64,000 bases of DNA from positions 1 through 64,000 of the forward strand of contig JAGQPX010000017.1 in assembly GCA_020426505.1 (NCBI GenBank), in the 5' to 3' direction. This DNA is from Planctomycetaceae bacterium (GTDB lineage Bacteria; Planctomycetota; Planctomycetia; Planctomycetales; Planctomycetaceae). The translations under genes and the position numbers were made by a program. Shown in pieces: positions 35,760-43,522 of this stretch. The first letter of the stretch is position 1. Each line of letters opens with the position of its first letter. The notes below the pieces were generated by a model, which was not told the origin of the DNA, did not search any database, and saw nothing but the letters and a program-made list of their open reading frames with translations.

Positions 35760-36461
35760 GTGAGTAAGACCAGTTACGCAGCCATGTCCCTCATCGCCGC
35801 CGTCCCGGCGATGTTTCTGTGCTACCTGATGACGATGGCCTTCTTTCAGAACGCCGACAAGATGCCAGGGCTGCTTCCCGCCATCGCCGGCGTCACCCTC
35901 CTACTGAGCGCGGCTGTCGCCGTCGTTCCGGTGGGCATCATGATCGGCGGCAGAAAGGGCCCGAAGGCCTCGAAGGAAGCAGCGACGGCAGCTGCCCCAG
36001 CTGCGGCGCCCTCCGAAGAACTCGAAGTCGACGAGAGTCTCGACGCTGACGAACTCGAATCGTCGGACGACATCGACAGCGAATGGGACGACTCGCAAGA
36101 GCTTGATCTCGACGACTCGGAGGAGTTTGATTCGTCCGACGACGAATTCATGGAGTCAACGGACTTCGAATCCGTCGAGACGAACGAGTTCATGGAGTCG
36201 TCCGATTTCGAGCCCATTGAGGACGAGATCCTGGAGTCGACGGAATTCGCATCCGTCAACACGGGCGAACTCATGGAGTCGAAAGACTTCGAACCCATCG
36301 AGGACGAGTTCAGCGAGGACGAACAGGCGGTCGAAACCATGGAGATGGAATCCGACGAGCTCAACATGGATGACGATGATGATTTCGAATTCGAGGACGA
36401 TCTCTCGGACGAATTTGACGTCAACTTTGATTTCGACGACGATGATGACGTTTTCAAGTGA
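35760..36461 (+). CDS. membrane-anchored acidic repeat protein, unknown function
   Basis: This 233-residue protein starts at GTG 35760 (GGAG seven bases upstream). Two membrane segments, AAMSLIAAVPAMFLCYLMTMA and LLPAIAGVTLLLSAAVAVVP, are followed by a very acidic cytoplasmic or periplasmic tail of about 145 residues. The tail contains four 13-14-residue repeats (EFMESTDFESVETN, EFMESSDFEPIEDE and relatives) and ends DDDDDFEFEDDL...DFDDDDDVFK. Such low-complexity acidic tails may bind basic proteins or divalent cations; no function can be assigned. Codon choice in the repeats is varied, which suggests selection on the protein. Confidence 0.75.
   Translation: MSKTSYAAMSLIAAVPAMFLCYLMTMAFFQNADKMPGLLPAIAGVTLLLSAAVAVVPVGIMIGGRKGPKASKEAATAAAPAAAPSEELEVDESLDADELESSDDIDSEWDDSQELDLDDSEEFDSSDDEFMESTDFESVETNEFMESSDFEPIEDEILESTEFASVNTGELMESKDFEPIEDEFSEDEQAVETMEMESDELNMDDDDDFEFEDDLSDEFDVNFDFDDDDDVFK
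36144..36308 (+). repeat. in-frame tandem repeat encoding acidic ESxDFExxE units
   Basis: Four consecutive units of 42, 42, 39 and 42 bases inside the acidic protein gene. They encode EFMESTDFESVETN, EFMESSDFEPIEDE, ILESTEFASVNTG and ELMESKDFEPIEDE. Units 2 and 4 are most alike, suggesting duplication of a two-unit block. Confidence 0.8.
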
Positions 36462-36518
36462 GCCGTCCGGCTGGCTCATTCGTAACTCATCCTCTGAGGA
36501 GATCTGAGCCAGACATCC

Positions 36519-37010
36519 ATGAGTGAACTTCTAACTGACGTGGCATCCGTCCTCGGTCGCATTCCAAGCGGCCTGTTTATCCTCACTGCCAAGAACGCTG
36601 ACGGCGATGAGACTGGGTTGCTGGCGAGTTGGGTCCAGCAGGCCGGCTTCGACCCACCGATGGTGACCGTTGCCGTGAATCAGTCACGGTACCTCAATGA
36701 CTGGCTGGCAGAGTCGCCTCGTGTGGCGATCAGCGTTGTTGGCGAATCGCAGAAGCAATATCTCGGCCACTTTGGACGAGGGTTCGAGCCGGGCGAGTCG
36801 GCATTTGAGGGGCTCGACATCGCACGCACCTCGTACGGCCTATCGGTGTTGGCAGATTGTCTCGGTTGGCTCGCGGGTGATGTCACCGGTTCGCTCGACG
36901 CAGGGGATCACCGGGTCTACGCCGTCAGGGTCACCGAATCGTCTGGCGGACCACGACTCGCCGACGAGAAGCCGTGGGTTCACCTGCGCAAGAACGGCCT
37001 CGGCTACTGA
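36519..37010 (+). CDS. flavin reductase-like domain protein
   Basis: This 163-residue protein has a DIM6/NTAB-type flavin reductase fold. Family features are the N-terminal RIPSGLFILTAKNADGDETGLLASWVQQ-type block (FMN phosphate contacts), PPMVTVAVNQSRYLNDWL, a SPRVAISVVGESQ strand and a C-terminal AGDHRVYAVRVTES. It would reduce FMN with NAD(P)H for a partner oxygenase, which is not evident nearby. It follows the acidic repeat protein by 57 bp and may be cotranscribed. Confidence 0.85.
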   Translation: MSELLTDVASVLGRIPSGLFILTAKNADGDETGLLASWVQQAGFDPPMVTVAVNQSRYLNDWLAESPRVAISVVGESQKQYLGHFGRGFEPGESAFEGLDIARTSYGLSVLADCLGWLAGDVTGSLDAGDHRVYAVRVTESSGGPRLADEKPWVHLRKNGLGY

Positions 37011-37037
37011 CCGATGTCGATCGCACACCGGCGAACG

Positions 37038-37433
37038 TCAATCGTCGCTGGCGAGGACCGACGCGTCGAAGTGGCAGTCGAGCGCGAGCCATAGCGCGCG
37101 GGCATGACGAAAGAACAGCATGGGCACCAACACACAGAAGACAGCCAGCGGTGCTGCGAGTTGGCGGTTGCTCCATCCCATCCCGAAGTGCAGAGCAAAG
37201 TAGATCGCGGTCAACGAGACGGCTGTCAGCCCATAGTTGATGTAGGTTGACCCGAGAAAGTACCCGGACGCGCGCTCATACTTGAAGCGGCATTCACTGC
37301 ATCGTTCGGGCATGGTGAACCAGCCGGTGAAGAGTTGGCCAATTCCGCAGCGTGGGCATCGGAGCTTCATGGCCCGACTGACCAGCGTTTCAAACGTGGG
37401 TCGGGGCTGAGGTGCAGGGGCGTCTTCGCTCAT
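37038..37433 (-). CDS. DUF983 family zinc-ribbon membrane protein
   Basis: This 131-residue protein has an N-terminal zinc ribbon (LRCPRCGIGQLFTGWF, then MPERCSECRF; two CxxC pairs) and two membrane segments (INYGLTAVSLTAIYFAL and LAAPLAVFCVLVPMLFF). This is the DUF983 layout. Function unknown. The start ATG at 37433 overlaps the stop of the Nif3-like gene by four bases (ATGA), so the two are translationally coupled. Confidence 0.87.
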   Translation of the reverse strand: MSEDAPAPQPRPTFETLVSRAMKLRCPRCGIGQLFTGWFTMPERCSECRFKYERASGYFLGSTYINYGLTAVSLTAIYFALHFGMGWSNRQLAAPLAVFCVLVPMLFFRHARALWLALDCHFDASVLASDD

Positions 37434-38278
37434 GACACGCTCCATTGCACCGGGTCTCGCTCGGTCTCGCTGGCACAGCAGTTCACCTCGGCGAACTGTT
37501 GTGAGATCACGTCGGCCAGATGTTCGACCGCCGGTCGCTCGGTCGCATAGTGACCGGCCAGCACCATCGCGATCCCCGACGTGCGTGCCTCCAGGCAGGC
37601 ATGAAACCTCGCCTCCCCGGTCAACAGCACGTCACAGTGATTCCGCTGAGCGTCAGGCAGGAACTCCGCGGCCGACCCGCAGGCAATCGCCACGCGGTGG
37701 ACTCTCTGGGTCTCGTCACCCACGTACTGCAGGTAAGGAATCTTCAAAGTGGTCTTCACTCGATCGTTGAACAGGGCGAGTGACATCGGATGCGGCAACT
37801 CTCCGAAACGTCCGCTTCCCACGGGCGAATGGGCCGAGGGAACGACCCGCAGTCCGTCCTCGATCGCGTGTCCCTCCGCCGGTGCGACTGGTCGCAAGGC
37901 GTCGATGTCGGTCAGCCCGAGCGACTCCGCCAGTTGTCGGTTGATGCCGGCCGATGCACTGTCGAATGCCGTATGTGGACTGTAGACCGCGATTCGTGCC
38001 GCCATCAGGTCGAGCAGCATGCGGCCTTCAGACGTCTCACTGGTAACCCGCTGAAGACCGCGAAACATGATCGGGTGATGAGTGACGATGAGTTGCACGT
38101 CTTGTTCGATCGCCTCGGCTGCCACATCGGGGGAGAGTGTCAGGCATGTCATCACACGGCTGACCTCGTTCTCCAGATTGCCGACCAACAGGCCCACGTT
38201 GTCCCAGTCCTCCGCCAGATCGAGCGGCGCGAACGACTTGAGAAATTCAACCATCTCCAACAAACGCGGCACAATCAC
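37430..38278 (-). CDS. Nif3-like dinuclear metal-centre protein
   Basis: This 282-residue cytoplasmic protein belongs to the Nif3/DUF34 (YbgI) family, with two metal-binding regions: LIVTHHPIMF near the N-terminus with the His pair, VYSPHTAFD, and the C-terminal VLLTGEARFHACLEA with HYATERPAVEHLA. The N-terminal LDLAEDWDNVGLLVG is also characteristic. Exact biochemical activity is unsettled for the family (GTP cyclohydrolase-like or phosphatase-like proposals). The start is GTG 38278, supported by AAGAGA upstream; a later ATG at codon 9 would remove conserved sequence. Confidence 0.88.
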   Translation of the reverse strand: MIVPRLLEMVEFLKSFAPLDLAEDWDNVGLLVGNLENEVSRVMTCLTLSPDVAAEAIEQDVQLIVTHHPIMFRGLQRVTSETSEGRMLLDLMAARIAVYSPHTAFDSASAGINRQLAESLGLTDIDALRPVAPAEGHAIEDGLRVVPSAHSPVGSGRFGELPHPMSLALFNDRVKTTLKIPYLQYVGDETQRVHRVAIACGSAAEFLPDAQRNHCDVLLTGEARFHACLEARTSGIAMVLAGHYATERPAVEHLADVISQQFAEVNCCASETERDPVQWSVS

Positions 38279-38306
38279 TGTCTCTTAGTTCAAGGTTCAA
38301 CAACAC

Positions 38307-38336
38307 ATCCCAAGCCGACGGCTCCGCCGTCGAACA
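38307..38336. repeat. palindromic repeat family 4, single arm
   Basis: ATCCCAAGCCGACGGCTCCG, continuing as GCCGTCGAACA, matches the arms of the element at 13297-13410. It contains its own hairpin GACGGC-TCC-GCCGTC. No second arm is present nearby; a family 1 repeat follows within 60 bp. Confidence 0.65.
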
Positions 38337-38393
38337 ACGTCACTCACGGTCGCGGTGAATTCTCGTGGAGCGTCACAGATAAGACTTCGGTTT

Positions 38394-38480
38394 GGGTGGC
38401 AGGGTCAGACCAACGGGATGGCCCTGGCATTGTGCATCCAAATGCCGGGGCCATCCGCTTCGCTCCTGACCCCGCCACCC
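38394..38480. repeat. palindromic repeat family 1, copy B
   Basis: Starts GGGTGGCAGGGTCAGACCAA and ends CCTGACCCCGCCACCC; the ends pair as an inverted repeat, with inner arms GGGATGGCCC and GGGGCCATCC. It is homologous to 19206-19278 and 41465-41544. It lies 23 bp beyond the stop of the squalene-cyclase-like gene, so it may also end that transcript. Confidence 0.8.
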
Positions 38481-38503
38481 GAAAATGAAGCCGTGACGCT
38501 CCT

Positions 38504-40753
38504 CTAGGGGTTCGCGTCACGAGCATCGTAACGTCCACCTGACTTATACAGCGGGAGGTAGCGATAGTACACCTCCAGGCAGAGGGTCGCGAGCGCGGTC
38601 GTATAGACGCGTCCGCCGTAGGGACCCCATTCGCCGCGAGGCTCCCAAGAGCCGGCGAACTTGCCGCGAGTGACCTGTTCCGAGACCAGCAGGTCTCGCA
38701 GTTGCTCGTTCCATCGCCGCCACGGCTCGCCGCCGTACTGAAAGGTCGCGAGCGTTCCGTAGTACCACGCGTAGTAGTTCATGCTGGTGCGCTGAGGCAG
38801 GTTCTGCATCAGGTAACGGATCGCTTCCTCACTTGACGGATGCGATCGGGAGAGCCCCATCATCTGTTTGCAGAAGAGAGCCTCGGCCGTCATCGACGCG
38901 GAGACGCCGTCGGTCGAGCGGTATGCGGCCAGCCCGTCGCTCTGCCCACGACTCATATCTTTGAGGAACCGCACCATTTCCGTCTTCGTTCGCGCGGGAA
39001 CGTTGATGCCTCCCATTTCCGCACTCTTGAGCGCCATCAACTGCCAGCCGAACATACTCATGTCGCCGTACGTGTTCTGTCGAGAGACGTATCTCCATGA
39101 TCCATCCGGCGTCTGATTTTTGACGATGAAGTCGACCGCCTTCACAAGCGGCTGCCGTAACCATTCGCCGTCACCGGACTCGCTTCGCATGGCGTATGCT
39201 TCTGCGAGAGCGAAGCTCGCCATCCCGTGACAGTACATGCCCGCGATAAAGGACGCGTCGCCGCCGAGGTAGCCGCTCTCCACCTGTTGCTCAACGAGCC
39301 ACGTCAAAGCCCGGCGGACGGTGCCCGCGTACTCACCGTTTTCCGGCGTGTGACCAGCGCCAAGGAATGCGAGGACCGCAAGAGCCGTCACCCCCGTGTC
39401 CGCATCACCTCCGACGTTCGGGCGTTCATTGTTACTTGTGCTTTCCTTCGCGGTGCCAGCTCCGAAGCGGCTCGCGTCCCAGAACCCTTGTTCGTCCTGC
39501 GTTGATGCGAACCACATGAGCGCGTCCTCCACGGCCCGTTCCGATTCTTCGGTTCCACCAAACTCCCGCGTTGCCAGTTCACGTTCTTCGACACTCCGGA
39601 GTTTGTACGTCTGTGGAACCTTGATCAGATCACTCTCTCGCAGGGGGGCGAAGTTTTGTCGTTGCAAGTCGGGGAGTTCCGGTCGACGGTCGGGATTTGT
39701 GCGGACACTGTCCAGCGATGCGAGAGGACGATCCGTCGATGGACGATCGGTTCGCGGAAGAATGTCGAATCGCTGACGTTCTGGAGCAGTCTCTGTCGAG
39801 TTACGTGGGGAGCGTGCCTCGGAACGTGCGAACTCAGGGCGACCCGCAGCTGTCCGCTCACCGGGGGAATCCGGTTCCTCACGACGGCCGGTCTCTTCGA
39901 TCTCCAGGGGGACGGTCACCGGTCCAGCACGATTGCGAATGTCGTCTGAGTCGTCGCGCTCCTCGAGTCGGGCCAGTTCCTCAGTGTGTGCTCGGATCGA
40001 GGCAGCGTCCGGTTCGGGGATGTAGTCGCTGCGAAGGCGGTCGACGCTTCCGAACTTTGGTTTCTCCTGATCGGGTTCCGGTGAAGGCTCAGCCGGGGAC
40101 GCATCGCTGCGTTCTCGTTCGGGCGAGGGAATCGCCTGCTCTTCGCGAGACTTCAACTCAGGAGTCTCGACCTCAAGAGGCAGCACTGCCTGTTGCGTGG
40201 ACCCTTCCACGGCGGCGATTTGTTGCTCAGGAAGTTCGGTCGGTTGATCCGGAAGCACGCTGATGTCGTCGAGTCTCCGGTCGTCGAGCTTCACCGGCTC
40301 TGGACGAGGCGGGGGGGCTTCATCCAGTTCGAGCGGCTCCAGCGTCTGGTCGAATCGCGTCAACTCTTCCGACTGTGTCTTCGGGATCTCCTCCCAGACC
40401 GGTGTGTTCCCCGTGCGCAATTGATGCGTTGTCTGAGGACTTTCACTCACGACCGCATTGATCTCGATCGGCTCCGGCGTTTCTTCGTCGAGGTAACGCA
40501 ACAACTGTCCACGGTACTCGGGGATGAGGGCCACCAGTCCGCACCCCATCGAGAGGTGCACGCCGAGTGAAAACAGCAATGCTTTACTCGAAACCTGTCG
40601 GTTCCCCCAACGGGTCGCGAGCATTGTCAGAAAGTGAGCCCCGGCGATGATGAACCCGATACACAGCAACAGCCAGAACGCCGGCTGAAGAATCGTCAGC
40701 AGGAGTTCGAGCATGCGAGTGACATGCAGCGACGGGTCGAAGATGGCAAGCAT
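38504..40753 (-). CDS. membrane-anchored prenyltransferase/squalene-cyclase-like repeat protein
   Basis: This 749-residue protein has two N-terminal membrane segments (LTILQPAFWLLLCIGFIIAG and ALLFSLGVHLSMGCGLVALI). A long low-complexity region rich in Pro, Glu and Arg (about 95-400) recalls TonB-like periplasm-spanning linkers. The C-terminal alpha/alpha-toroid (about 410-735) has repeated motifs WFASTQDEQGFWDAS, WLVEQQVESGYLGGDAS, FIVKNQTPDGSWRYV and WYYGTLATFQYGG. These are typical of the squalene-cyclase/prenyltransferase fold, but no catalytic DxDD motif is obvious, so it may bind rather than cyclise. It begins two bases after the ExbD stop, which strongly suggests a shared complex. Confidence 0.82.
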   Translation of the reverse strand: MLAIFDPSLHVTRMLELLLTILQPAFWLLLCIGFIIAGAHFLTMLATRWGNRQVSSKALLFSLGVHLSMGCGLVALIPEYRGQLLRYLDEETPEPIEINAVVSESPQTTHQLRTGNTPVWEEIPKTQSEELTRFDQTLEPLELDEAPPPRPEPVKLDDRRLDDISVLPDQPTELPEQQIAAVEGSTQQAVLPLEVETPELKSREEQAIPSPERERSDASPAEPSPEPDQEKPKFGSVDRLRSDYIPEPDAASIRAHTEELARLEERDDSDDIRNRAGPVTVPLEIEETGRREEPDSPGERTAAGRPEFARSEARSPRNSTETAPERQRFDILPRTDRPSTDRPLASLDSVRTNPDRRPELPDLQRQNFAPLRESDLIKVPQTYKLRSVEERELATREFGGTEESERAVEDALMWFASTQDEQGFWDASRFGAGTAKESTSNNERPNVGGDADTGVTALAVLAFLGAGHTPENGEYAGTVRRALTWLVEQQVESGYLGGDASFIAGMYCHGMASFALAEAYAMRSESGDGEWLRQPLVKAVDFIVKNQTPDGSWRYVSRQNTYGDMSMFGWQLMALKSAEMGGINVPARTKTEMVRFLKDMSRGQSDGLAAYRSTDGVSASMTAEALFCKQMMGLSRSHPSSEEAIRYLMQNLPQRTSMNYYAWYYGTLATFQYGGEPWRRWNEQLRDLLVSEQVTRGKFAGSWEPRGEWGPYGGRVYTTALATLCLEVYYRYLPLYKSGGRYDARDANP

Positions 40754-40755
40754 CC

Positions 40756-41175
40756 TCAGCCTCCCTCTTCGGCGAGCTGATTCGCCAACTGCACGTTCGT
40801 AATCTGCACCTGTTGACAGATGCTCAGGACATCCATGATCCGCTGATACACAACGGCACTGTCGCCCCGCACGATGACCGCCTGATCGGCATAGCGTTCG
40901 TGGGCTTGTTTGAGGGCATCTCGCAACTGCTCCGGCGAGACCGCATTGTTCTTCAGGAAAAACGTACCATCTCGAGCGACGTTCACCACGATCTCATCCG
41001 GCAGTGCTGTCAATGGTTGAGCCACTGAGACTGAAGGCAAATCAATCTCGTACTGCCGTTCGGCATTCGTGAACTGTGTCCCGACCATAAAGAAGATCAC
41101 CAGCAACAGCACGATGTCGATCATCGGCGTGAGATTGAGGCCCGGCTCTTCGGGCGGATGTGTCTTCAGCGGCAT
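40756..41175 (-). CDS. ExbD/TolR-family biopolymer transport protein
   Basis: This 139-residue protein has one N-terminal membrane helix and the ExbD hallmark LNLTPMIDIVLLLVIFFMV, including the proton-path Asp in PMID. A periplasmic domain follows with the usual VVNVARDGTFFLKNN and VIVRGDSAVVYQRIMDVLSI. I start at ATG 41175 (MPLKTHPPEEPGLNLTP), with GAAGG seven bases upstream; an upstream extension is not conserved in character. The ExbB/TolQ partner is not upstream in this window. It overlaps functionally with the next gene, two bases away. Confidence 0.9.
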   Translation of the reverse strand: MPLKTHPPEEPGLNLTPMIDIVLLLVIFFMVGTQFTNAERQYEIDLPSVSVAQPLTALPDEIVVNVARDGTFFLKNNAVSPEQLRDALKQAHERYADQAVIVRGDSAVVYQRIMDVLSICQQVQITNVQLANQLAEEGG

Positions 41176-41464
41176 GTGACGGCCTTCGTTCGAGTCCGTG
41201 GTGAGGGCCCCCGCATTATACTCACTGCCTCGCAAAGTGGAGAGACCGAATGGCCTGATAAACGTCACGTCGGTTTATGGACGAACGATCAAACGCGACT
41301 CATTCAGGATTATCGGTCGATCGAGAGTCGATGCCGACTCGTAACCCCCAGTCGGATCGACGTTTTGGACGGTCCTTTGTCGAACTCGCTATACCTCCCA
41401 TTTGGGGGATTCGGTTAGGATGTGAGTTCTCGTCTGTGCCTGTTTCAGGACCTTGTTTTTGGTT

Positions 41465-41544
41465 GGGTGGCAGGGGCAGATGCGAAGCGGACGGCCCTGT
41501 GTGCGCCGGACCGGGCCTTCCCGTTGGTCAGACCCGGCCACCCC
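41465..41544. repeat. palindromic repeat family 1, copy C (inverted orientation)
   Basis: Starts GGGTGGCAGGGGCAGATGCG and ends GGTCAGACCCGGCCACCC. Read on the opposite strand it matches copies A and B. It lies in the 432-bp gap 41176-41607 between the divergent ExbD and histidine-kinase genes; no gene or clear promoter was seen in the rest of that gap. Confidence 0.8.
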
Positions 41545-41607
41545 GTCAACAAGTTTTGAAGCCGGCGCCTGCCATCTTGCGTCGCTGAGTGTTCGTGGAG
41601 TTGTTGC

Positions 41608-43431
41608 ATGTCCTATCGTGCCGTCAAACGTCTCCTGGGAGAGACGAGTCTGGAGCGGAAGTGCCGCTTCCTGTTCGGCGGTGGACTGATGCTGCTCATC
41701 ACCGGAAGTTTCTACTTTTACGCCAAGCTGAACCTGCGAATCATCCGTGACCAGAACCGTGAGCAGGCGAGTTTGCTGGTGGCTCCCAGTCTGCTCACCG
41801 TCCATTCCCGCGATGCAGGCATCAAGGAGGATTACCTGCCCATTTTTGAAGAAGTGGCAGACTCTCTTCAGGCGGCAGACCCTGATGTCAGGAATTACAC
41901 TTTCGAACTGCTGCAAACGACCGACACAGCTACGGCACTCACACAGGCCAAAGTCCCACCATCCGACAAACGCGCGCAGGACAAGACCAGTCGAGTCGCC
42001 ATGCACGAGTTGGAGGAACGCTATCGCAAATTGAGCGGAGAACCGGTCGATGGTGCTCCCCTCGAGACAGTGATCGAGGACACCGAGAACGGCGAGTTTG
42101 AGTACTACCGGGTCGTGCTGGCTCGTGAGTCGTGTGTCGATTGTCACCGAAGTCGTCAAAAAGATGCGTCTCTCGATGTCGGTGACATGTTGGGAATCGC
42201 ACACATTTCGATGCCGTTGGCGAAAACGAGCCGCGAAGTCCAACAGAACAATGCCATCCTGATCGCGATGGCACTCGTCACCGCGTCACTGGCGATGGGG
42301 GCAGCGTACGCCATCGTGCGTTACGTCATCGTCAAGCCGGTGTTGCACCTCAAGGACGTCAGCGATGCCATCGCTCACGGAGAGCTCGATCAACGGGCCG
42401 ACATCCGCACTGGGGACGAGTTCGAGGAGCTCAGCCATGCCTTCAACCGCATGTTGCGACACCTCGTCACCGTGCAGGATGAGTTGCAGCACGTGAACAA
42501 CAATCTCGATGCGAAGGTCGACGAACTCGCACAGGCGAACCTCAGCCTGCACGAAATGAACAAGATGAAAAGCGAGTTCCTCGCCACGATGAGTCACGAG
42601 CTTCGCACTCCGCTCAACAGCATTCTCGGGTTCAGCGACGTGCTCTCCGGAGCCAGCAATCTCGACGAGAAGCAGCGACGGTTCGTCACCAACATTTCGA
42701 CGTCGGGACAGAATCTTCTGACCTTGATCAACGATATTCTCGACCTCGCGAAGATCGAAGCCGGGCGAATGGACCTGCACGTGGTGGAGTTCTCGCTGAC
42801 CGATCTCGTCGAACGGCAAACGTCTCACATTCGACCGCTGGCGGAGCGCAAAAACATCGAGCTCAAATGGGAGGTCGATCCGCAGTTGCCGCTGGCTCAG
42901 ACAGACGCCGGCAAGTTGCAGCAGATCCTGAACAACCTGTTGTCCAACGCCGTCAAATTCACCCCTGAAGGGGGGCGTATCCACGTGCAGGCGTTATGGG
43001 AGCACGACGGACGGAAGCAGACGGGGAATCAGGAGAACGAACGTCAACAGACAACCGACCAACTGGACTGGGCCGCGCTGATCGTCGCCGACACTGGCGT
43101 CGGCATCCCGCTTGATGATCAGGACATGATCTTTGAGAAGTTCCGCCAGGGCACAGTGGCCCCCGGAGAGGGTGACGCACTGACTCGCGAATACGAAGGG
43201 ACCGGACTCGGCCTGTCGATCGTCAAGGAGCTCTCTCGCTTGCTCGGCGGAGAGGTAATGCTGGAAAGCGAATTCGGGAGAGGAAGCACATTCTCCGTTC
43301 GCTTCCCCTTGCGGTTGCAACCAACATTTGCCAACGATGCCGACTCGCTCAAACACCAGACCGTCGAATTCCGCAAGAGCGCCGACCTGGCGACCGACCA
43401 AGACTCAACATCGACCCGCGACGCGGGATGA
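41608..43431 (+). CDS. sensor histidine kinase with periplasmic CxxCH (DUF3365-like) domain
   Basis: This 607-residue membrane kinase has a first membrane segment at about 22-38 (LFGGGLMLLITGSFYFY). The periplasmic domain (about 40-210), of DUF3365/Tll0287 type, contains LARESCVDCHRS, a c-type heme motif with Cys176, Cys179 and His180. A second membrane segment (about 217-238) is followed by HAMP (about 240-292), a coiled coil, the HisKA domain with FLATMSHELRTPLN (His330) and the HATPase domain with LNNLLSNAVKFTPEGG (N box), VADTGVGIP (G1) and GTGLGLSIVKEL (G2). All catalytic boxes are present. No response regulator is adjacent. Sensing of redox state or of a gas by heme is a plausible inference. 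Confidence 0.92.
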   Translation: MSYRAVKRLLGETSLERKCRFLFGGGLMLLITGSFYFYAKLNLRIIRDQNREQASLLVAPSLLTVHSRDAGIKEDYLPIFEEVADSLQAADPDVRNYTFELLQTTDTATALTQAKVPPSDKRAQDKTSRVAMHELEERYRKLSGEPVDGAPLETVIEDTENGEFEYYRVVLARESCVDCHRSRQKDASLDVGDMLGIAHISMPLAKTSREVQQNNAILIAMALVTASLAMGAAYAIVRYVIVKPVLHLKDVSDAIAHGELDQRADIRTGDEFEELSHAFNRMLRHLVTVQDELQHVNNNLDAKVDELAQANLSLHEMNKMKSEFLATMSHELRTPLNSILGFSDVLSGASNLDEKQRRFVTNISTSGQNLLTLINDILDLAKIEAGRMDLHVVEFSLTDLVERQTSHIRPLAERKNIELKWEVDPQLPLAQTDAGKLQQILNNLLSNAVKFTPEGGRIHVQALWEHDGRKQTGNQENERQQTTDQLDWAALIVADTGVGIPLDDQDMIFEKFRQGTVAPGEGDALTREYEGTGLGLSIVKELSRLLGGEVMLESEFGRGSTFSVRFPLRLQPTFANDADSLKHQTVEFRKSADLATDQDSTSTRDAG

Positions 43432-43448
43432 CGCCCCCCCGGAAAGAA

Positions 43449-43479
43449 TTGAGCCGCACATTTGAAATGTGCGGCTCAA
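43449..43479. terminator. bidirectional terminator, 15-bp perfect palindrome
   Basis: TTGAGCCGCACATTT (43449-43463) and its exact complement (43465-43479) form a very stable hairpin between the convergent histidine-kinase and di-heme peroxidase genes. There is no long T tract on either side. Confidence 0.75.
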
Positions 43480-43522
43480 CGTGATCCGATAAATAGATGT
43501 CAGTGTTGCTCAGACGGAGGAC

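Noticed and set aside
13297-41544. CRISPR array
   Set aside because: The dispersed repeats are palindromic, few and not regularly spaced with unique spacers.
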